DNA of 64,000 nt. It comes from Fallopia convolvulus. Taxonomy: Eukaryota > Streptophyta > Magnoliopsida > Caryophyllales > Polygonaceae. The stretch covers positions 18,117,981-18,181,980 of the forward strand of contig OZ024735.1 in the NCBI GenBank assembly GCA_964016875.1, read 5' to 3'. Made by a program: the position numbers and the translations under genes. Positions 12,401-23,395 of this stretch are shown here, in pieces. Under the pieces are notes generated by a model. The model did not search any database. It was not told the origin of the DNA and was given only the letters and a program-made list of their open reading frames with translations. The number at the start of each line of letters is the position of its first letter. Positions within the stretch are counted from its first letter, which is position 1.

Positions 12401-13336
12401 CATCTATGTACACCTTAAAAAGAGATAAGCTCAGACATTTGAACAATGCAAAGTGCCATGCTGCAACCAATAGATATTTACGGCTGAGACAGAAATCAGA
12501 CATGAATAAGATAGCAATTAAATAAATAATTGGCAAAAAGATTACCTGAGAAAGGTCTGTATACCGCTTTGATCTCCCAAACTTACGTAAGATAATGTTC
12601 AAGTCATGTGCCTTCAATATCTCACCTGACCTGCAACAGGAGATCGATTTTATCTGTCTAACTCTACCATCATAATATTTCAATGAAACTAATATCACCA
12701 CCCATGATTAGTGAATTGCTTCATCTTCCTAGATCTTATCATCAGAATTCCAGTTCAGCCACCTTCCTACCTTCCCCCACAAAATGCGAGAATGCTAAAC
12801 TTTTAAATCGACTCATCTTCCCCGACCCTTTTCATCCTCCTTCAACACACCAGAGAAACAACATTCCCCGAAGATTCAATAAAGACATTCAAACAAAATC
12901 CCCACTTTTCTCCCTCCAAACCTCATTATAAGCCGTTTCCGTAATCATCCATATAGTGGTAGGATGCAAATGCAACAGCCTACAATCAACTTCCCAATTT
13001 AATCACAGAAAAGAAAGCGAACCTTCCTAGGGCTTCGAGTAAATTGGGCGAATTCTGAATGTCAAGAAGAGCAGCTTCTCTTGCAGGGCGTCGGGTTCGG
13101 CTGGGGAACCTCTTTCGAGCAGGCGAAGCGCTGACAGGGCCTTCGGGGCTACTGCTAGAATTAGAAGTATTGCTAGTAGTAGCGGTTGCAAAGGCGGTAG
13201 CTGAGTTCGTCTTCGCTCGGAGAGAGATTGGATTTGTAATTGCATGAGGGAGAAATTGATTTGAAGGGCTTGGTAGAAATCCTTGGGAGACAGAGATACG
13301 GGGGAAGCCATTGATGCTCACCAATCCACCTTCCAT
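6479..13336 (-). CDS. EMB3103: P-class pentatricopeptide repeat protein, chloroplast; likely orthologue of Arabidopsis At1g10910 (EMB3103)
   Basis: Ten exons, all with GT-AG introns, join in frame: 13336-13023, 12630-12546, 12231-11968, 11696-11394, 10810-10706, 10480-10381, 8896-8577, 8248-8072, 7904-7776 and 6697-6479 (TAG). They give 671 codons; the Arabidopsis protein is about 664. The N-terminus from ATG 13336 (MEGGLVSING) is Ser/Thr/Ala-rich with few acidic residues, like a plastid transit peptide. An in-frame ATG at 13435 would add 33 unlikely residues. Tandem 35-residue P-type PPR motifs follow, such as LNTMLCAYCRVGDMESVMQI and IYHYSSLLNAFSADRNYQKA. The tail YISQPEKKDLMLQLLKWMP through ATRNLILKNSHLYG matches At1g10910 almost word for word as I remember it. 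PPR proteins bind organelle RNA; the Arabidopsis gene is catalogued as embryo-defective. No lesion is seen. Exon 6 ends at TCTG|GTACGT; a second donor 10 nt upstream would shift the frame. Confidence 0.93.
6965..7190. repeat. local duplication inside intron 9 of the PPR gene
   Basis: A block of about 35 bp (AACTGTTGAGGGTCCAGAAA onward, through TCTCCAATGTAACA) occurs at about 6976 and again at about 7156. ATTGATATAGGGAC (6908 and 7041) and TTTGAAACAATACTTGTAAT are also repeated. These patchwork duplications create the overlapping chance ORFs seen here. The intron remains GT-AG. Confidence 0.7.
8897..10380 (-). other. intron 6 of the PPR gene (1484 bp, the longest)
   Basis: Bounded by donor G|GTACGT (10380) and acceptor CCTGCAG (8897). 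It is AT-rich and non-coding, except for a GC-richer insertion at about 10165-10330 that looks retrotransposon-derived (listed separately). Confidence 0.85.
10165..10330 (-). mobile_element. short LINE/SINE 3'-end-like fragment in intron 6
   Basis: Read on the minus strand, a GC-rich stretch (GGCGCACCCTCTCCCCCTGA, then TACTGGGTCAATGTCG) ends in GTTGTTGTT-type triplets. That is the kind of 3' end found on plant RTE LINEs and their partner SINEs, and it resembles the tail of the LINE at 32.9 kb. No coding part or target duplication was identified. Confidence 0.35.
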
Positions 13337-13613
13337 TGCTTTACTCGTCTCCACTCCACGGAGCGCGAAGTGCGAACGTTTGCCCTTTTCTTTTTTCCCA
13401 CATTTATCCACTTGAATAATGCGGGCGAAATGCATGTACAGTGTACACCTTCACGATTTTGACTCTAAAAAGCCTATCAAACACCCATCCACCCTATAAC
13501 ATATAAATTAAATTTTATTAAAATTTACAACCCCCATCTCTCTCATATTTCACCCTCTCTTCTCCACATCTCTCTTACCCCAAGAGTTTTCAAGCTTCAA
13601 TCAAAATATTTAA
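13337..13613 (-). promoter_or_regulatory. 5' flank of the PPR gene, possible divergent leader
   Basis: The sequence upstream of the PPR start must hold its promoter and 5' UTR, but no firm TATA box is visible. On the plus strand 13530-13600 is strongly CT-rich, like a plant leader. After the MITE it continues to a donor-like ATG|GTAAGT at 14058-14066, so a divergent plus-strand transcript is possible but unproven. Confidence 0.35.
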
Positions 13614-13995
13614 GGGCATCTCCAACAGATGCTCCAAATTCCAAATTCTTGAATTTGGTGCATTTGGGGATTTCGGACCTATTTTAAGGTCTAACAAATT
13701 CTCCATTACATTCTCCATTTTGGAGAAGATCTCCAAAAATTGAATCCCTTTCTCTAAATTTGGTGATATCCCTAAAAAAATTTGGAGAATACATTAATTG
13801 TATATTAAATCATGTCTTCTCCCAATTGATCAATTTCAAATTTATAATAGTAGTTTATATATAATTATAATAATGATAAAAATATAAATCTTTAAAATGG
13901 AGAATTTGTTGGAGTTAGGACATAAAATTTTTGGAGAATGTGAGACTTTCTTCCCTATTTTGGAGAAATTTTTAGAGCATCTCTTGGGGATGCTC
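13614..13995. mobile_element. Tourist-like (PIF/Harbinger) MITE, 382 bp
   Basis: The left terminus GGGCATCTCCAACAGATGCTC pairs with the right terminus, which in reverse complement starts GAGCATCCCCAAGAGATGCT (few mismatches over about 21 bp). TAA is present on both sides (13611-13613 and 13996-13998), the classic 3-bp target duplication. The interior is AT-rich with further inverted words (ACAAATTCTCCATT and its complement) and is non-coding. Confidence 0.8.
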
Positions 13996-14310
13996 TAAGG
14001 GCTCAAATTCAAGTGTTTGTTGCATAATATCCATTAAATCCACTCCTACTAGAAATTATGGTAAGTTTTCTCTACAAATTCACCCATTTCAATTCAATTC
14101 AATTCAAGTTCTAGATCTAGGTTTTTATAGAAATTTAGATTTAACTTTAAAATTGTTCTACGGAAGCTAAATACTAAAGATTTGGACCTATTTTGATAGA
14201 TTAAAACCGATTTAGGCATAGATTTGATAATCGGAGGTAGAAAATTAGGTAAAAAACGGCCCGATCGACATGGTGAGTCGCGGCCTTGCGCGAGGTTGAA
14301 GACGACACGC
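13996..14310 (+). other. unassigned sequence with a donor-like splice site
   Basis: AT-rich sequence between the MITE and the 24-bp repeats. ATG|GTAAGTTTTC at 14058-14070 is a good plant donor following a CT-rich leader interrupted by the MITE. No reading frame of note was found, so I do not call a gene. Confidence 0.3.
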
Positions 14311-14475
14311 GGCCGTGACGGCCATGTCGTCTTCAGCCGTTACGGCCAAGACACGAATGGTCGTCACGGCCATTCGGTGCATGGCCGTCACGGCCATCCC
14401 GCGCACGGCCGTCACGCCCTTATGCGCAAGGTCGTCACGGCCATTCGTGTGGCTGTTCAAGGCCGTGCTGCCATG
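14311..14475. repeat. 24-bp tandem repeat built on the palindrome GGCCGTnACGGCC
   Basis: Cores start at 14311, 14335, 14359, 14383, 14407 and 14430, a spacing of 24, 24, 24, 24 and 23 bp. Each is GGCCGTCACGGCC or a one- or two-base variant. Because 24 is divisible by three, the minus-strand frame reads as an octapeptide repeat of the form (M/L)AVTAxxx. A related array with the core GGCCGTAACGGCC lies at 28.39-28.49 kb, on the far side of the inserted LTR element. Confidence 0.8.
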
Positions 14476-14740
14476 TCTCCGACTGTAAATTCCACCTGAC
14501 GGCTGTACTAGTATAGACTGTACTTGCCAAGGTTGTACTGGTATAAACCCCGGGAATCCGAAAATGGCCGGTGTAGACTGTATGTAGTCCGGTGTATGAA
14601 AATATTGTCCCGACGGCAATGGAGCATGAGATGGGAATCCGACAATCGGTGTAATCTAGACAGAATTCGGAAATCCAAATACGGTTGACGTGTCCGGCAC
14701 ATTTTGATATATACTCTTATCATTTATTTGAAGATCATTT

Positions 14741-17700
14741 TGTAACACCCCCTTTCCACCCTGGAGGTATTACCGCCAGTAACCCCGATTAAGACTAAAC
14801 CGAAGCTACTCAAGGCTTTAAACTGACTGAACAAACTAAAACAAACGTTACAGCGGAATAAATACAATTGGTCTTATACAATTCTTAACCCAAAAAGAAT
14901 TAATAAATAGAACAACCTTCTAGTTGAACAAAATCTTCATCCAGTCTTCCTTAAACTTTTATTTCTGAAACTCAGCTTCACTTTGAAGTAGTTCAACAAT
15001 GATCTTCACTCAAGTATAACAATTGAAAACCTTTCTTCAACTTCTGGAGCTTCATACATCTGAATCCGCCTCTTGAATCAACTTCCAAGAAGAACCTGAT
15101 GTATCGTATACCAACGGTTGACACCAGCCGACCATATAAAAGAAAAGAAGATGGACGGGTTAGTCTAATGATAGACTAGCAAGCGAAGAATCCAGCTTGG
15201 TTCTTATGGTTGTAACTAAACATATTGGCATCCAAATCTGAATAGACTCGGATCATGGTCCAACAGTTAGCAGTCTTATAGAGGATAAGAAGAAGACTCG
15301 CATAATCAAAAGAGATAACACCACCGCTTGTGGTTTCTTTTAAGAAGCATAAATAATTGTTGGGAACTCATAATAATCACATCATATTTTGAAAAGCCTC
15401 CATCGACTAATCAGATTGACTTAACCAAAATTTGATTAAGAATCATTCATAACCAGGAGCAAGAATGGCTTTCCGACTGGACGAACCATTCAGGTATATT
15501 AATGTGCCTAACGCACTTATCTTATATTACTTTCAAAACTTTTCACAAACAAGTTGGTGATTCATAATCGGCTCGAACTACTGTCGAAATATTTGGTACC
15601 GTAGAGATCATTGGAATATTTCATCCATGGTCATCTACCCTATACCTTTGGTCCCGTAGAGATCATAGGAGTATTTCATCCATGGTCATCTACCCTACAC
15701 CAGGATCACAAGACTTAAGCTATCCTTGATCTCTCATTTGCATATGGTGAGGTAGAGATCCCAGAGGCCTATTACCAGGTCGTCTACACTGCACCGCCAA
15801 TTGCACTTAGCTAGAGTGCGCATCAAACCCCTTGCACGAAGAGCAGGGGAAGAGTCATGACTCGCCATTAGGATTAGGCCCCTCCTAATGTAATATTCAT
15901 TTTAAGAGAGGATATGGAACCATGTTCCCCTCCCTGAAACTATCCTAATCACAACTATGTCTCAGCGAGAGACAACAAACAAGGTCGCACATAACGGACC
16001 TAAATCCAGTTCTAGCGTAATCTGAATAAACAATATGGTCATTATTTCTAACAATATAACAACCTATCATATTTTATTAAGCATACAAGTTGTTCCCAAC
16101 ACAAATATTAAATGGGATTCAATTCCTCATTTAATAACAATAATGCAAGAACGAACCGTCCACTTGCCTTATACGAGATTTCTCCTCTTAAGGCGATTAG
16201 TTCCATCTCGAACGACGTGCATCCAAGACTCGAGCTCGGGTTGTACCGGAAAGAATATAGAAATAAATTATAATCAATTTATTTCCATTTCAAGATTAAC
16301 TACAAATTATTATGTCCTAATAATAATTTGTCAAGTACTTGCTTGACTTAATCCGGCTTCATAACTTAACCAATTCGATAAATCGCGCTTTATGAGATTT
16401 AATATGAAAATCCAACTTTGAATGATCTTATCCAAAAATCATTCTATAATATAAGTCAAACTCGAAAGAAGAAAATTACCTAGCGATACGCTTTCGAGAT
16501 TTGCTTGCACGCAAATCAAGGTGGTACGCAAAACGATGCGCTGCGCAAAACGAGGCAACACGTGAATCGAGACGATTCATCAGAATCCATGTCACGCATA
16601 CCGAGGCAAACCGGGTCCAAACACCTTTCCCTTTTCCTTTTTAAAACTCAAGAAGGCCGGAAATACAGTGAGTGACGAACCAACTTCGTCGATGTCTAGC
16701 GACTTCGTTTGATATCCGTTTGGAGTGATTTAAGCGACAGCTGGAAGTCATCATCACCCTCTTTCTACTGTTGGCAACGGATATTACATTCATTGAGAGA
16801 AAACGGAGAACAAAGGCGACAAAAATCACTCGCCAAGGCTGAATTTCTGGGCACAATAAACTAGTACCAAAGCTGATCGCGAACTCCTGTTCACCGACCC
16901 ATGGAGGCGACACCAGGGACGGAGAGGCGAAGAGGGAGGCGACAGAAGCACCTCCGACACCCCTCTACTTATTGTCGGCAGTTTCCGACAGATTTGGTGG
17001 CCGGAAGGTCAACCACGAAGCCCACAAACTTAACTCGTCACTGCTGAATTTTCCGGGCAAAGAAACTAGCAGCAACGTTGATCACGAAAGCCTGTACATC
17101 GGCTTCCACCGGAGACACCATGGCGGCAACGGCTACGGGGTTGGTGGTTCTGGAAAGCTGGGGAACACCTCTTCCAACTGTAGGCAGTGGGGGATGCGTT
17201 GGTGATCGAAGTAAGGCGCACGAAGTCCTTCAACATGGCTCGTCACCAACGTTCAAATCTGGGTAAATTCAGTCCAGATTCGGAAACTATGCTTTTTGAG
17301 CCCGATTCTTGATCAAACAACTTCAAATCTTAAAGGGCTTTTGTGGAGTACTTCACCCTCGACATTTAGAGACTTGAATCACGATTTTTGGTTAAGAAAC
17401 GAGTTCACAATCGAATTTTGAAGTTTGGTCACACGTTAGGTTGAAACAGAGTGTTTGCTTTCAAAGATCGAAATTGGGCATCCCCATCCCAACTTCACCT
17501 TGTCTTCTTATTTTTATAGATAGACTCGACCCCTCACCTCTCTTCCTTGCCTCGCCTGACGCCGGATAGGCCAACACGAGGCTGGAGAATAGATTGCCAG
17601 CGAAGCTCCTTCGAACAGAGCATCCAAGTGTGGCGAGTGCAAATTTCGCCAGCAAGGGTGGGCTACAGAATAGGATTGCCTCGTCAAGAACATGACGTCG

Positions 17701-18134
17701 GCGTGACGACCGAGTGATGGTGGCGGCGCAGCCTTTGGAACTTGGCCCGGAATTGTTCACACGTAAGGTAGGGAAGAAGGGCAAGAAAGGAAGAAAGGAA
17801 AAACTTGGGCCAAAAACGTAATATAAATAAATAATGTTCCATAAGAGGTTTTTGAGCTCAAAACTCACCTCTATCCTTTATTTTTCCTTCACTTTCTTTT
17901 CCTTTTTGCCTTAAGACTTCTTCCAAAGAAATCCAATTTATTTTACACATGTAACTTAAATTTTTCCGCTAAATACAATTTAACTTGCAATAATTTATTC
18001 ATAAGAATAAATTTTATTTTTGTAAGTTTTTTTTATTCATTTATAAAGGAATTAATTTAAGTGTAACTCTTCACTTATTATTAACTCGAACGAATTATAG
18101 TAATATCTCTTTGTTAAAAAGAGCGGATATTACA
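14741..18134 (-). repeat. 3' LTR of the LARD-like element (3394 bp)
   Basis: Starts TGTAACACCCCCTTTCC and ends GCGGATATTACA on the plus strand. Chance frames at 16035-16346 (+), 16641-16913 (-) and 17461-17868 (-) recur almost unchanged in the other LTR but show no known domain. Confidence 0.9.
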
Positions 18135-21100
18135 TTAGTACCCCCTTAAAAATAGTTTCGTCCTCGAAACTAGGAAAGACTAGGGTGGTACACATATGAA
18201 CATTGGAACGTATACTGAAAACCATTTTCTATCCGAAGAGAAATGATTTATCACCTAAGTACCCCCTTAAAGAATATTTCATTCTTTAACTAGGGTAAAA
18301 CAACTCAGGAAAACACCTTTGCATAACTTGCTTAGTTTTCCAAGCGTGCGTCTAAAACTTCCTTATCATTATACTTGAGGTTTCTGTACCACCATATTTG
18401 AACCAAAGTTTTCGTACTACTGGTTCTTTCTTATTACATAATTTCTTTACAAGGATGTCTCGCAATCCTTACTCGACTTTCTTCCAGATAAAATCTCAAT
18501 ATCGTCTTCACCAAGAACGTGAGATTCATCCGACTATCCTCTCAGGATAACAACATCTAAAAGTTGTTATATATTAGATAACATACTAAGTATGACAAGA
18601 TAATAGCCTATCCTGCCAATTCATTCCAACCTTTTGCAAGGTTTAACATAACAAGAATGAATCTTATCTTGTTTCTTATAAACAAGAATAAATCCTTTAG
18701 TAAAGTCACTTGACAAAACCTATCAGCCATGTCAACTTAGGAACTCCTTGCTTCATAAAGACATAAAGCTTTTATTGATCTTTCACCATCAACAACTTGG
18801 CTTGGATATACTTATATCCATTCATAGTCATCTTAAATGCATTAAAAAGAACACTCTAAATGAGTTTCTTAACAATCTTCATATGCATCCTTCTTTCATT
18901 AAGTCTTGAACGACTAATGACAAGAATCCATTGTAACATCTTTCCACTTTCATTCTGAAACAGGAAAAGACTATAACATTTCATCTGGTCTTCTATGCTC
19001 AATCAGAACTTTCAGATAAACTAAATGTATCAAAACAAACTCTGTGACATTTCACTTCATGTCAGTCCATCAAAAGTTTTATCTTAATCCTTATACATTT
19101 ACTTGTTCCAGGCTGAACTAATTAAGCAAATAAATATGCTTCCTTTGAATTAAGCTTTCAAAGCTCATCAACAATAGATACACATGAACAGTTTTGAAAC
19201 CAAGCAATCCATAAGCTTGAATAACAAATCCCGGTGTCTTACCTTCTTGATCTTCTCCATTGATCTTAAATAATATTACTTTTCCATACTGCTTTTCTTT
19301 GATCTGGTCAACAGATTTTGAACAACATCCTAGAGGATTCACACAATCTTATTGTTATCCAACTAAACCTTTAGTCCTTCTCAAATTATTTTTTTTACAA
19401 GGATTACTTAGAATCCTTACTCATTTCCTTTCTTGGGATAAAATCTCAGTATTACCTTAACCAAGAATATGAGATTATCCAACATATGACAAGATAATAA
19501 CCTATATTGTCAATCTTTTACATCCTTTTCTCAACCAAAACTCAGCTTGGGCATACTGACATTCAAAAGTATTTATCTCTCTCAACTACTTCAAACTGCA
19601 CTCTTACGCATTACTATACCAACATATTGGACAATAATACCTTTAGTCCAATAATTTCTAACAAAATTGTCTCCATTGACAATTTTCAGTCTTTTTTATC
19701 AAAGAACTGTTTAGACTTCATTTAACATTCTGACTTGTTGAGCAACCTAACTCTTAGGATTAAAAACATATCCTCACTTGTCCATTCTCCACATCCAACA
19801 GTTTATCAGGCTGAGACTGAAAATCAATACTAATTTACATTTCCAAACTCCAGACCTATTGGAGTTTTGCTTAAAATCCTCACTTGACCATCTTATCTCA
19901 AAGAGATTTAAATCTTCAGAGCAACATGAAAACAATAGCAACTGATGGAGAAATATACTAGTATATCCTTTATTCCAAAGAAAGGATTACTAGAGTATCA
20001 TTTCTTAGAGAGGGCTCTATTCCAGGAGTTCATATCAACTTACTTTCAAGGACAATTCCGCTAGAAAGGCAATGACTTTCTTAGGTCATGACGTCAACTA
20101 AGATGAACTACTAGCAAACTGCTTAGAGAATTCCAATAATCGTTGACTGAAAACAATCTCAAACTTTAAGAGAAGTATGGAGTTACTCCATGCTCTTCTG
20201 AGATCAACACAGATTTGTAAAGAATCTTACCAAATTTCTTTACTTATAATCGAACTGTTTTGGGAAGTTTGACCATACTCCTTAAACGGTATAGGATACC
20301 AAGGATATATTAACTCAAAAGAGTTTTACCAGATACTAGATATAGCAAGTGCTATAATGCAAAAGAAAGATTGCATCTTTTCATCTCAACCAACTATACT
20401 GGCAAAACTCATATAATTGAAAAACTTATATGATTGCCAAATCATACTAGAAACTATTCTTTAAAACCCAGGGAATTATGTGATCTTATTCCACCATGTG
20501 ATCAGGACGGGGAGATAAAATAAACATAATCCTTTACTGCATTCTCATAGGAATAAGACATGTAATCTTGCCTTACCATGTGATCAAGATGGAAGACAAA
20601 TCACATTCTTACTCACCACCATGAAAACCGTAGAAAATTTATTCATAAATCCTTTATAACAAACTATCATTACTTTTAGAAATTCATACTTGAATTCTAC
20701 AAAGTCCTAAGATTTTTCTCAAAAGAGAAAATCACAAAACAATTTCAACTATTCCTTAAATTATAACAGCTTGACAGGAACTCGACATAGTCTACAAGCA
20801 TACAGGCTTTAACTTTGAATGTCGCTGAAACAAAGATTAGTTACTCTCTTGAAGAATTGGGCACATCAAGCTAATGCATCAAATAAAATTGTTGACCTTA
20901 TCTTAATGATGCTACTAACACTTTGTTCTAATTCTGTGATGACACTTGCACATTAGCTGGCCTTACCAGCTTGGCAAAAGTTTTGAATCAAAACCAAGTC
21001 TCAAAGGACCTAAGATGCTCCAACTCACTTCTGAGCCCCACATTTCCCCTCGAATGTGACACTTCATTCCCTCCTCAAGGTAGAACTTGATGACATACCT

Positions 21101-23395
21101 TGACTTTTCTTAATTAGACATACTGCTAGGCTTTTCTATAATCCATAGTATTGAGTAATCTTCATTTGATACAACTTGATCCAAACTCATCTTAACTTTA
21201 CAAGTTCCAATAACAGAAGTTGATTGCTTGTATCAATCTACTTGCAATCCTTAGAGAAAATATGATTCCAACATTTTCATACTCATGACAAAGATTCTTC
21301 TTCAATCATTCTCAACTTGTATGCCTCCTGGACATACTACTTTAAATTTAGGCAAATATGATCCATTAACAAAAATTTAATACTTGAGTTCATCCATTCA
21401 CTAAACAACAAGGCTTCTGCAAGTTAATAGTCATTTAAATTCCGATATCCAAGAGTGACTATCAAACTCTTTTGACGATTTTAAGGACTTTCCATCCTTT
21501 TACAACTTAATCCTCTCAATATAAAAAAATGAACTTTCAAACTTTGCATCTAGTTCAAAACATCCAATCCTTATATCTCTCTACATATAAGGAAATTCCT
21601 TTAATTTCCAATCTCTTTTAGCAGAAGAATGCCCATGGCCACACAAGATATTCTTAAACTTATCCCAATTCAACATTGGTAAACAAACTAGACTTCTCCA
21701 TCATTCCCTTGTCTTCTTACTTAACCATAAGGAGATGACATGTACCTTTTCATTAACTTAAGTTCAAACCACACTACAAAAGAAGAACTTGTGGTTAGGA
21801 GACTTGCCAACAACTTAACCGTTTCACCGGTACCATCTTAGGTATTGGATTTGACTATTATAAAATCTTCAAAACCCAAACACAAATGGAATTATCCCTT
21901 CAGCGATAAGGCTAAGCCTTATTGACCACAATATTGAATGATTGATATTTTTCTCCCAACCTTTTAAAATATCAAGACGAACATACCAAAATCATTCCTT
22001 GAATGATCTTCTCAAAACTGAACTTTATCATTTCCATCCTTAAGCTAATCCCATTGGCAATTTAGAACATTCTCAATGTTGATTCCATTACTAGTCCCTT
22101 ATAGACCTCAAGTCTTTTCTCATTATCTCAACTAGGTATCATACAACGAAACTCCAATAACGTTGTCACATGGGTTAGTCATCTGGATATCAACAACTCA
22201 TGTAATCAATTAACACTTGTGCTAAGTAGTTAATTGAACATAAACACATTACTGATGAACTTTTACCTGTTCAATCCATTTTGACCCATCAACCTTATTC
22301 ACAACAACCTTGATGATTAACCACCTTTTCACAACTTAAACTGAACCAACATTCTTCCTTTCTTTCTTACCATAATCATAAGAAATTCCCATTCCATTTA
22401 GGAATCTCAATCCTCTTAACTCAAAGGATAACAACATATATGAACATCTGAATTCAAATACTCTTAGATTCAAAATTGAACTGCATCTTCCCATAGTTTA
22501 ACAATTCAATTGATCCAACACTTGAGCACTTCAAAGCTCTTTAACTTCCATCTGAGCAAAGAAAAGTACAGAATATCCATGATTCTATACTATAGATTCA
22601 CAAACACAGTTGTTGAAGAAAGTTTCCAAAGACAATCCTTTTCTATTCAGGATTCTTTTACATCACTTCGTGATCCATACTGATCTTTTTAGAATCACTC
22701 AAGACTCATAAGATTTTCCAAATCTCAACATTGAGAAGTAGAGGTTCCAACTCCAAACTTCTATTGATAATCGAATTTCAACCAAATTCAAAAATTCCTA
22801 AGAAATATTCTCGAGAAAACTCTTACTCTTATGACTTCAAGACAACACTTGAACTTTCACATATCAAGAAAAGAAATTAACAATTTCTTTCACATAACTT
22901 TGAATCATGAACTTTCTAACAAAAATTCTTAACTTGAAATCTCCCATCATACAATCTTAAAATAGGAAACCTTCAAACTAGGAAGTCTTTATGAAGTACA
23001 ATACTTAACTTCAAAATCTCACAAGAAGTTTCCTAATATGGAAGAAACGACGAGGGTACACCCAATTCAGACTCTCAAGAGAGAATAGGAATTCATTGAG
23101 AACTTGGTCTAGAACCGGGTCAACTTCAGGAATCTTCACCTGATCTTACTATAGATCCTTCTCGGAATCCATTCCCATCTCCAGAGAATCAAATGTCCAC
23201 CATAGGACAAAACTTATTATCTCATGTCTCAAATTCCTTTTCCTCTTTCTATCTCTTCACGAGTCTAGCTTCCAATCTTAACCACTTTCCGTAAATGGTT
23301 CTAAGACAACACCAATATAGAATTCTCCATAATTCTATATGGAAGGATGAAAGTCTTAAGCAAGACTTAGGAACTTTTAGCTCTGATACCACTTC
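18135..23395 (-). other. non-coding interior of the LARD-like element
   Basis: Over 5.2 kb the longest frame is about 74 codons and none resembles gag, protease, RT or integrase. Beside the left LTR, minus-strand sequence carries a polypurine tract (TTTTTAAGGGGGTACTAA). It is preceded by a vestige of the chromovirus C-terminal tail (FEDETIFKGV), which shows descent from an autonomous Tekay/Del-type element. A similar ACCCCCTTAAAGAATATTTC word is repeated about 110 bp inward (about 18260). Confidence 0.8.
23376..23391 (-). other. primer-binding site for initiator tRNA-Met
   Basis: On the minus strand TGGTATCAGAGCTAAA lies 4 bp inside the right LTR. TGGTATCAGAGC is the standard plant retrotransposon primer site complementary to the 3' end of initiator tRNA-Met. 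It fixes the element's orientation. Confidence 0.9.

Noticed and set aside
13027..13311. 94-codon minus-strand ORF overlapping PPR exon 1
   Set aside because: Wrong frame relative to the transit peptide and exon 2; shadow of exon 1.
17461..17868. 135-codon minus-strand ORF, repeated nearly unchanged at 27259-27666
   Set aside because: It lies in both copies of the same LTR, so identity reflects recent duplication and not coding constraint; no domain recognised.
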